Under the pieces are notes generated by a model. That model was not told where the DNA came from. It searched no databases and saw nothing but the letters and a program-made list of their open reading frames with translations. Shown here piece after piece: positions 58,642 through 64,000 of a stretch of DNA of 64,000 nucleotides. Source of the stretch: Pseudomonas kuykendallii (GTDB lineage: Bacteria > Pseudomonadota > Gammaproteobacteria > Pseudomonadales > Pseudomonadaceae); assembly GCF_900106975.1 (NCBI RefSeq), contig NZ_FNNU01000005.1, positions 186,001 through 250,000 on the forward strand. The letters run 5' to 3'. Position numbers and translations under genes: made by a program. Each line of letters begins with the position of its first letter. The first letter of the stretch is position 1.

Positions 58642-59307
58642 ATGAGCGAACCTTCACTACCTTTTCAAATAGCCGAGGCAATATCTTCCCAGAACGACAA
58701 GATGATGGTGATGCTACTACTCGTAGTTGCCTGTTCATTTGTAGGAATGTACTTTCTTACCAGAACAATAAAAGGTGCAGAGCTACGCGAAATAAACAAA
58801 AACTTCAAAAACATTCTTAAGCAACAAGAACAACTAGAAAGACAAACCGCCTCTATTAATGCCGCCATCAACAAACAGTCAATCGAATATCAAATTAGAC
58901 TTTCCGCATACAACGAGCGGAGCGTACAAGCAATCGACGAGATCTATGTCATGCTTGTAGAACTTAAGCGGGAGGCGCAAACGCTAGGCTACATACGCGA
59001 CAACGAGACCACCCAAAAATTAACTAACGCCATTAGAGATTTCAACGATACTTTCCATGAGCGAAAGCTTTGGCTGCCACTAGAACTAGCACAAGAATTT
59101 GAAGCTTTCGCCAAAGAGATCGAAAGCAATTCTCGGAAGTTTATGCGCGCCGGCGATAGGCTGCAAAATCCCCAAACGCCAAATCACTTGATGGAAAAAT
59201 CCGCTCGCGAACAAGAAGAGTATTACGACTTCATCTACAAGCTGGATGATATGCTGGAGCCAATAATATCGAGGGTTTCAGAAATAACGATGGGTGTTTT
59301 GAAATAG
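58642..59307 (+). CDS. AT-rich cargo gene: membrane-anchored coiled-coil protein, unknown function
   Basis: 221 residues. One membrane helix near the N-terminus (about 21-40, MMVMLLLVVACSFVGMYFL) is followed by a long charged helical region (45-130, NKNFKNILKQQEQLERQTASINAAIN) and a helical C-terminus. Base use is strikingly AT-rich compared with the neighbouring phage genes, a sign of separate origin. AGGGAG precedes the ATG. It sits directly after D where P2 has ogr. No family recognised; topology suggests a cytoplasmic sensor or effector tethered to the inner membrane. Confidence 0.82.
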   Translation: MSEPSLPFQIAEAISSQNDKMMVMLLLVVACSFVGMYFLTRTIKGAELREINKNFKNILKQQEQLERQTASINAAINKQSIEYQIRLSAYNERSVQAIDEIYVMLVELKREAQTLGYIRDNETTQKLTNAIRDFNDTFHERKLWLPLELAQEFEAFAKEIESNSRKFMRAGDRLQNPQTPNHLMEKSAREQEEYYDFIYKLDDMLEPIISRVSEITMGVLK

Positions 59308-60564
59308 TTAACCGCATACATGCAGTAGCTCTTCCCAGCATGTTGTATAGCACTCACTCTTCATCTCCCGCCGCATCCCCCAGTCCGGATCGGCGGGCAC
59401 TCTCCCCAGCCTCACAGTTCCGCGCCCTTCCCGCTTGTTGATGTGATCCATCACCGCCATCAGCGCTTCGCTGCCGCGCCGTGGCGTCGGCGCGAACAGG
59501 TCGGCTGTCACCTCACCGCGCTGGCTGAGGTCCGTCAGCAGGATGGCGCACTTCGAATAGGCGTAGCCCGGCACGTAGATGCGCTGCAGGCAACGGAGGG
59601 CGAGTTGCAGGATGTCGCGGGTGTCGTCGGTGGGCACCGGCAGCACGCAGGTCAGCGCGTTGGCGTAGCGCGGTTTGTGCGGGTCGTGCACCTGAGTCTG
59701 CAGGCTCACCTGCAGGGCGCCGCATAGAGAGGCCTGCTCGCGCAGCTTCTCGGCCGCGCGGCTGACGTAGGTGGCCATCGCTTCCTGGATCGGGGCCAGG
59801 TCGCGCAGCTTGGTACCGAACATCTTGCTCGAGCAGATGGCCTGCTTCGGCGGCGGCCCGTCGCTGAGGTCGATACAGCTGATGCCGCGCAGCTCGCGTG
59901 CCGTGCGCTCCAGGGTGACGCCGAAGGTTTTCCGCAGCGTGCCGACGTCGTAGTTCGCCAGGTCCCAGGCCGTGCGAATGCCCAGCAGTGCCAGCTTGGG
60001 CGCCAGGCGCCGGCCGATGCCCCACACCTCGTCGACGGCCGCAATGCGCAGCAGCTTCTCCTGCCGCACCGGGTCGCTAAGGTCCACCACGCCGCCGGTG
60101 GCCGGCCACTTCTTCGCCGCCCAGTTCGCCAGCTTGGCCAGCGTTTTCGTGGTGCTGATGCCCACGCCCACCGGCATGCCCACCCACTGCAGAAGCCGCG
60201 CGCGGATGGCACGGCCGAGCGCTTCCCGCTCAGCGATGCCGCTAAAGTCTGCCCAGCACTCGTCGATCGAGTACACCTCAACCGTGGGCACCATGTCGGC
60301 GATGATGCGCATCACCCGGTTGCTGATGTCGGCATACAGCGTGTAGTTGCTTGAGCGCACCACCACGCCGGCCTCAGCCAGCTGGTCGCGGTACTTGAAG
60401 TACGGCGCGCCCATGGGCACTCCCAAGGCCTTCACCTCGGCGGTTCGCGCGATGACGCAGCCATCATTGTTCGACAGCACCACCACCGGCCGCCGCTTCA
60501 GCGCTGGCTGGCAGATCCGCTCGCAGCTGCAGTAGAAAGAATTGCAGTCGATCAGGGCGAACAC
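59308..60564 (-). CDS. umuC: Y-family DNA polymerase V subunit UmuC
   Basis: 418 residues. It begins FALIDCNSFYCSCERICQPALKRRPVVVLSNNDGC and has the catalytic motif YSIDECWADFSG (metal-binding Asp/Glu), an HhH segment (VWGIGRRLAPKLALLGI) and a C-terminal little-finger domain. The C-terminus WGMRREMKSECYTTCWEEL is the usual UmuC ending. It performs error-prone translesion synthesis with UmuD'. GTG start one base after the umuD stop; same operon under a LexA box. Confidence 0.93.
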   Translation of the reverse strand: MFALIDCNSFYCSCERICQPALKRRPVVVLSNNDGCVIARTAEVKALGVPMGAPYFKYRDQLAEAGVVVRSSNYTLYADISNRVMRIIADMVPTVEVYSIDECWADFSGIAEREALGRAIRARLLQWVGMPVGVGISTTKTLAKLANWAAKKWPATGGVVDLSDPVRQEKLLRIAAVDEVWGIGRRLAPKLALLGIRTAWDLANYDVGTLRKTFGVTLERTARELRGISCIDLSDGPPPKQAICSSKMFGTKLRDLAPIQEAMATYVSRAAEKLREQASLCGALQVSLQTQVHDPHKPRYANALTCVLPVPTDDTRDILQLALRCLQRIYVPGYAYSKCAILLTDLSQRGEVTADLFAPTPRRGSEALMAVMDHINKREGRGTVRLGRVPADPDWGMRREMKSECYTTCWEELLHVCG

Positions 60565-60565
60565 G

Positions 60566-61000
60566 TCATAGCCCCACGTAGCTGATCACCCAGCGCACCA
60601 CCCCGAACACCTCCAGGTCCTCGACGTATTCCAGGTTGATCTGTCGGATGAAGGGATGCGCCCCTTTCAGAACGAGGGCGCCACTGTCGCGCGTCATCAG
60701 GCGGACGCGGTACTGGCTATCGCCGTCGATATCCACCACCACGTAGCAGTCCGGCACGCAGCGTGCGGCGCGGTCCACCACCAGGCGATCGCCCGGATAC
60801 ATGCCGAAGCCAATCAGGCTGTCGTCATCTACGCGCATCAGCCACGTCTGCGGCGCACCCAGGCCCACCAGCGAATCGAGCGAAAGCGTGCCCTCCTTCT
60901 CGTCTTCGGCAGGTGACTGGAAGCCCGTGATGCGCAGCTCTGCGGCTTCCGGTAGTAGGTGACGAAGCCGGTCATGGCGGCCGAGAATGGTAAGGGACAT
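60566..61000 (-). CDS. umuD: UmuD-like S24 protein, apparently lacking self-cleavage residues
   Basis: 144 residues (E. coli UmuD 139). RITGFQSPAEDEKEGTLSLD aligns with the UmuD cleavage region, but the Cys/Ala-Gly scissile pair is Thr25-Gly26. The catalytic serine is present (Ser61 in DDDSLIGFGMYPGD). The catalytic lysine position (FTVKKL in E. coli) reads YRVRL, so Arg100 replaces Lys. Known biology: RecA-stimulated cleavage to UmuD' activates Pol V. Inference: this protein may not process itself. The start at 61000 lies 20 bp downstream of the LexA box. Confidence 0.88.
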   Translation of the reverse strand: MSLTILGRHDRLRHLLPEAAELRITGFQSPAEDEKEGTLSLDSLVGLGAPQTWLMRVDDDSLIGFGMYPGDRLVVDRAARCVPDCYVVVDIDGDSQYRVRLMTRDSGALVLKGAHPFIRQINLEYVEDLEVFGVVRWVISYVGL

Positions 61001-61020
61001 GGAAACGGGTGCTCGAAAGA

Positions 61021-61036
61021 CTGTATATTTATACAG
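61021..61036. promoter_or_regulatory. LexA (SOS) box
   Basis: CTGTATATTTATACAG, one base from the ideal CTGTATATATATACAG, located between umuD and the divergent nuclease gene. It should make umuDC, and perhaps the nuclease, inducible by DNA damage. Confidence 0.95.
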
Positions 61037-61098
61037 ATACCAGCAGCCCCCGCCGTCGCGCAACGGGCGTCCGACCATCAGCACGCGAAAGGAAGCAC

Positions 61099-61788
61099 AT
61101 GCCGTACTTCGTCCTTATCCTCTGCCTCGCTATCGCCCAGGGAGCCAGCGCGGCCGCACCGCGCACATTCGTTGAAGCCAAGAAGGTGGCGTGGAAGCTC
61201 TACGCCGGGAACCCCGTAGAGTTCTACTGTGGCTGCCGATACAGCGGCAAAACCGTGGACTTGAAGAGCTGCGGCTACCAGCCGAGGAAAAACCCGCAGC
61301 GCGCGGCGCGGATCGAGTGGGAACACATCGTGCCGGCCTGGGTAATCGGCCATCAGCGGCAGTGCTGGCAACACGGAGGTAGGAAGAACTGCACGAAGAC
61401 GGACCGCGTCTTCAACCAGGCCGAGGCCGACCTGCACAATCTCGTGCCGAGCATCGGCGAAGTGAACGGCGATCGCTCCAACTTCAGCTACGGTTGGCTG
61501 CCGCAGAAGCCCAGCCAATACGGCACCTGCGCCACGGTGGTGGACTTCAAGGCCCGCAAGGTGATGCCGCGTCAGCAGATCCGCGGAATGATCGCGCGGA
61601 CCTACTTCTACATGAGCGAGCGCTATGGGCTACGACTGTCGAGCCAGGACCGGAAGCTGTACGCTGCCTGGAACAAGCAGTACCCACCCGAGGCGTGGGA
61701 ACTGGCAAGGAACAGGCGTGTTGCATGCGCCATGGGGCATGCAAATCGGTTTGTCGAAGCAGTCAACCAGAGCACCTGTCGGACATAG
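61099..61788 (+). CDS. Secreted EndA/NucM/Vvn-type endonuclease I
   Basis: 229 residues. A signal peptide (YFVLILCLAIAQGASA|A) is followed by the beta-beta-alpha metal nuclease motif IEWEHIVPAW with general base His76, then EADLHNLVPSIGEVNGDRSNF. Several cysteines suggest periplasmic disulfides. GAAAGGA lies before the ATG at 61099; an upstream frame to 61009 crosses the SOS box and removes the signal. It degrades DNA outside the cytoplasm. Known family members are host genes or carried on conjugative elements. The divergent SOS box may also control it. Confidence 0.9.
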   Translation: MPYFVLILCLAIAQGASAAAPRTFVEAKKVAWKLYAGNPVEFYCGCRYSGKTVDLKSCGYQPRKNPQRAARIEWEHIVPAWVIGHQRQCWQHGGRKNCTKTDRVFNQAEADLHNLVPSIGEVNGDRSNFSYGWLPQKPSQYGTCATVVDFKARKVMPRQQIRGMIARTYFYMSERYGLRLSSQDRKLYAAWNKQYPPEAWELARNRRVACAMGHANRFVEAVNQSTCRT

Positions 61789-61792
61789 GCCA

Positions 61793-62059
61793 ATGAAGCC
61801 AGCAGAAACTGCCAAACGCAGCCCACCTCGCGATGACTTGGTGCCGAACGAGGTAGTCGGATTGATGGTCAAGGAAAGTCTCACCCCTGCCGGCGCCTGG
61901 CGCCGCCACCTGGGGCTGTCGCAGCAGGAAGTGGCAGAGCGCATCGGCATCACCCAACCGGCCTACGCGCAGCAGGAGTAGGCCGCCAAGCCGCGCAAGG
62001 CCACGCGGGAGAAGATCGCCCAGGCGTTCGGCATCGCGCCGGCGCTGCTCGATCTGTAG
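61793..62059 (+). pseudogene. XRE/HTH antitoxin-like regulator interrupted by an amber codon
   Basis: The frame begins MKPAETAKRSPPRDDLVPNEVV and reaches an HTH (WRRHLGLSQQEVAERIGITQPAYAQQE). A TAG at 61979-61981 then cuts it, and the same frame continues AAKPRKATREKIAQAFGIAPALLDL to a natural stop at 62059. The two parts together make a normal 88-residue XRE domain protein, so a single base change has truncated it, or the TAG is read through. It starts 5 bp after the nuclease gene. HTHs with this ending are often antitoxins of RelE/HigB-type pairs, but no toxin frame is visible. Confidence 0.82.
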
Positions 62060-62073
62060 TGCGTCGGGAAAAC

Positions 62074-62096
62074 AAAGGTCCCGCATAAGGGCCTTT
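62074..62096. terminator. Likely bidirectional terminator
   Basis: AAAGGTCCC and GGGCCTTT form a stem with a six-base loop, one bulge, and A/T flanks, between the convergent HTH remnant and the small Cys-rich gene. Confidence 0.6.
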
Positions 62097-62101
62097 ATGT
62101 A

Positions 62102-62341
62102 TCAGTCAGGTATCTGGTTCGCCGCCAGCGCGGTGAGCATCCGTCGCATCCATGCCTGGTCCCGCTCTCGCAAGCCGCGGTAGAACCGAACGATCATCCA
62201 TTCCTCTGGCGTCAAGCTATCAGACGCGGGCAATGCCCCTCCCGCTCCAACTCTGCAACCACAACAGCAACCTCGCAACTCATCTGCATACTCCGTCATT
62301 GGCAGGGAGCTACTGACGTTATAGTCAAATCCAGATATCAA
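62102..62341 (-). CDS. Small cysteine-rich hypothetical protein
   Basis: Up to 79 residues from a TTG at 62341, or 65 residues from ATG at 62299 (MTEYADELRGCCCGCRVGAG). It has a Cys cluster (CCCGC) and a C-terminal segment SLTPEEWMIVRFYRGLRERDQAWMRRML typical of small phage proteins of unknown role. No strong ribosome site for either start. The following 187 bp up to the methylase contain no gene; short palindromes there (for example TAGCT...AGCTA near 62470) could be remnants of an insertion. Confidence 0.55.
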   Translation of the reverse strand: MISGFDYNVSSSLPMTEYADELRGCCCGCRVGAGGALPASDSLTPEEWMIVRFYRGLRERDQAWMRRMLTALAANQIPD

Positions 62342-62528
62342 ACCCTCTATCCAGATGGTTTCGGAAGGCAGGAGCCCACGGCACCGGCCTCACGGCGAAT
62401 AGGAAGAGGAGCGCGAAGACTCAGTTACCAGCTAACCCCGCCTAAATTAGTGGTCCGCTCCAGTGGACGTAGCTGAGACGCCGCGACTAAGCTACGCGCC
62501 AATTTGAATAGTGCTGATCGAGTAAAAA

Positions 62529-63326
62529 ATGGAGCTTCAACCAATCATAAAATGGGCAGGTGGTAAACGCTGGCTCGTCCGCAAAGGTTCAGAGCTTTTC
62601 CCTACCGAATTTGAAAACTACATTGAGCCGTTCTTGGGTGGTGCCGCAGTGTACTTTCACCTAAAGCCTGAGAGAGCTTTGCTGTCCGATGTAAATGCGG
62701 AGCTGATCAACGTGTATGTCGCGGTGAAGCAGGACTGGTCGAAAGTTGTCAGTCTGCTGCGCGAACATCAACGCATGCATAGTACAGAGCACTACTACAA
62801 AGTTAGAGATCAGCGGCCGCATACTATTTATACGATGGCAGCCCGAACTCTTTATCTCAATCGCACCTGCTGGAATGGCCTTTATAGGGTTAATCTAAAA
62901 GGTAATTTTAACGTTCCGATTGGCACGAAAAATAACATTCTGCTCGATATTGATAGCTTCGCAGATATTTCAAATTTGTTTGAGAACACCAAATTTGTCG
63001 TATCAGACTTTGAGCCAATTATAGATCAAGCACAAGCAGGCGACTTTGTATTTGTAGACCCGCCCTATACGGTCAAACACAACTATAATGGATTCATAAA
63101 GTACAATGAGAATTTATTTCGCTGGGAAGACCAAGTGAGACTAAAAGACGCCGTGGTTAGAGCGACAGCTCGTGGAGCAAAAGTACTTGTTCTAAATGCC
63201 AACCACGAATCGATAAAAAGCCTATATGCCGGATTCGAGCAGGTAACACTTTCCCGCAGTAATGTTCTTGCAGGGAAAAGCGAGTTCCGAGGTGTTTACC
63301 AGGAACTCGCAATTAAATGCTGGTAG
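62529..63326 (+). CDS. dam: DNA adenine methyltransferase (Dam/D12 class)
   Basis: 265 residues. The N-terminal IKWAGGKRWL binds S-adenosylmethionine together with EPFLGGAAVYF (FxGxG motif), and FVFVDPPY (about residue 178) is the catalytic DPPY motif of N6-adenine methylases. D12-class enzymes often target GATC. The gene is clearly AT-rich compared with the phage tail genes. It converges with a DGQHR-domain gene with no gap. No restriction endonuclease gene is visible in the window, so it may be a phage-protective methylase or part of a defence pair. Confidence 0.92.
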   Translation: MELQPIIKWAGGKRWLVRKGSELFPTEFENYIEPFLGGAAVYFHLKPERALLSDVNAELINVYVAVKQDWSKVVSLLREHQRMHSTEHYYKVRDQRPHTIYTMAARTLYLNRTCWNGLYRVNLKGNFNVPIGTKNNILLDIDSFADISNLFENTKFVVSDFEPIIDQAQAGDFVFVDPPYTVKHNYNGFIKYNENLFRWEDQVRLKDAVVRATARGAKVLVLNANHESIKSLYAGFEQVTLSRSNVLAGKSEFRGVYQELAIKCW

Positions 63327-64000
63327 CTAGGAAACTCTAATTTCTGCGACTAATGCCTTATACAAGGCAGACTCCCCACTTGTGCCCGGCTTGTATGTCT
63401 CAGTCGAAAAATGGGAATCATCAAAACTAACTCTGGCAAAAATCGGATCGAAATCCGCCTGCGTTGGCTTGTCTTTTTTTAGCCACAGATAAATATCTTT
63501 AAGAAGACGCATCAACGCCATAAACCCATTAGTTTTGCTTAAAATAATTCCTTTATCTGGATTACTCCAGGCTCTAGGCCACCGAGACTCTACCGCCTTA
63601 AAGTAATCCCAAATAATATCTGTAAGTTCGTAATCCCTATCTTCGATCAGAAATTTACGGAAGATCTGCTTATAGGGGTCACCATCATGTATTGATGGGA
63701 TTCTACCCCGCATATAAGCATCGCGATCTCTCATTGGATCGGATGAAATATATCGCATTAGAGCTTGGACAAATGCTGCCTGCGTGAGGCTCCCAGGCAA
63801 ATTGTGTGGCTGCGCGCCGCCCAGCCGCTTTATCCTTCTGAAGAATGGGCTATCTTTATCCTTATCTAGAGCTACCGCTATCTCATGGCAGAGTTTTTGA
63901 GGGCTTCTTTTATTCGCCAGATCATAAAGATCGTATACGAGGCTAGTGCTAACTTTCGTTTGAGCCAAGTTCACCGTCGAAAAAAGATATGCTTCTGAGG
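63327..64000 (-). CDS. DGQHR-domain protein, C-terminal part (5' end beyond window)
   Basis: The frame is open through the right edge; a GTG at 63974 is only an internal possibility, since the upstream codons encode SEAYLFST then VNLAQTKVSTSLVYDLYDL, the conserved '(F)xTVNxxQTKVSxSLVYDL' stretch of DGQHR/DndB-like proteins. The rest contains FRKFLIEDRDYELTDIIWDYF, RWPRAWSN and ILSKTNGFMALMRLLKDIYL, also typical of that family's C-terminus. These proteins accompany DNA phosphorothioation (DndB) and other DNA-modification or defence loci. AT-rich, convergent to the Dam gene, with stop codons abutting. Confidence 0.78.
   Translation of the reverse strand, partial: SEAYLFSTVNLAQTKVSTSLVYDLYDLANKRSPQKLCHEIAVALDKDKDSPFFRRIKRLGGAQPHNLPGSLTQAAFVQALMRYISSDPMRDRDAYMRGRIPSIHDGDPYKQIFRKFLIEDRDYELTDIIWDYFKAVESRWPRAWSNPDKGIILSKTNGFMALMRLLKDIYLWLKKDKPTQADFDPIFARVSFDDSHFSTETYKPGTSGESALYKALVAEIRVS

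Larger units (their letters stand above)
36296..64000. mobile_element. P2/phiCTX-like prophage plus cargo (right end not in window)
   Basis: From the terminator after tRNA-Cys the sequence changes from core Pseudomonas genes to P2 gene order Q-P-O-N-M-L-X-lysis-R-S-V-W-J-I-H-FI-FII-E-T-U-D, followed by AT-rich cargo. The left limit is placed after the tRNA terminator and is approximate. No integrase, repressor, cox, replication initiator or ogr lies in the window, so the element must continue past 64,000 or be a remnant. All structural genes look intact. Genes right of 61,800 could instead belong to the flanking genomic island. Confidence 0.85.

Noticed and set aside
62380..62528. Insertion-sequence remnant before the methylase gene
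   Set aside because: Only short imperfect palindromes are visible; no transposase fragment or clear terminal repeats.

Overview
The window looks like chromosomal DNA of a high-GC Pseudomonas from the P. aeruginosa side of the genus (P. nitroreducens / P. citronellolis / P. knackmussii type), carrying a P2/phiCTX-like prophage. The host assignment rests on a compact run of typical Pseudomonas loci (mexS-mexT-mexEF-oprN, muxABC-opmB, tpx, tamAB, xthA, a DUF3509 gene, gacA-uvrC-pgsA-tRNA-Gly-tRNA-Cys). From memory, these follow the same overall order as a much longer PAO1 segment. The species is not resolved.

Region 1 (1-22,500), efflux and redox. The window opens inside a Ku gene, so NHEJ capacity is likely. 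The complete MexEF-OprN locus follows: the oxidoreductase mexS, the activator mexT without the 8-bp duplication that breaks it in PAO1, a MexT-type box, and the tightly packed mexE-mexF-oprN operon. A tandem repeat, a small PACE-type exporter with a divergent LysR regulator, and the four-gene muxA-muxB-muxC-opmB operon come next. Thiol peroxidase tpx, a LysR regulator and a divergent aldo/keto reductase complete the region. Two tripartite RND pumps within 20 kb make it an efflux-rich stretch.

Region 2 (22,500-36,300), housekeeping. It holds tamA-tamB (outer membrane assembly), a GNAT acetyltransferase, xthA, a PstS-like/OmpA fusion protein, small Pseudomonas proteins, a YccA-type membrane protein, tRNA-Ser(UGA), the response regulator gacA coupled to uvrC, pgsA, tRNA-Gly(GCC) and tRNA-Cys(GCA) with a strong terminator.

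Region 3 (36,300-58,600), prophage virion module. A gene-poor, AT-rich stretch with eleven GGTAA/TTACC motifs and a P2-like cosN candidate precedes the P2 gene order: Q, P (leftward) and O N M L X, holin, muramidase, LysB/LysC, R S, V W J I H, two tail-region proteins, a leftward cargo gene, FI FII E E' T U D. The -1 frameshift slippery site T TTT TTG of P2 E/E' is conserved. Three 19-bp dyads TGTAR-N9-CTACA sit upstream of O (and P/Q), V and FI, where P2 has its Ogr-activated late promoters. The capsid and terminase genes are intact, so this is a phage and not a tailocin.

Region 4 (58,600-64,000), cargo. It contains an AT-rich membrane/coiled-coil gene, a LexA-box-controlled umuD-umuC pair whose UmuD seems to lack the cleavage site and catalytic lysine, a divergent secreted EndA-type nuclease, an XRE-type gene broken by an amber codon, a small Cys-rich protein, and an AT-rich Dam methylase facing a DGQHR-domain gene that runs off the window. 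No integrase, repressor, replication gene or ogr is visible, so the early region and the right attachment site must lie beyond 64,000 or have been lost.

The most interesting leads are the Dam/DGQHR pair, the cargo genes at 51,394 and 58,642, the motif cluster at 36,480-36,753, the late-promoter dyads and the unusual UmuD.
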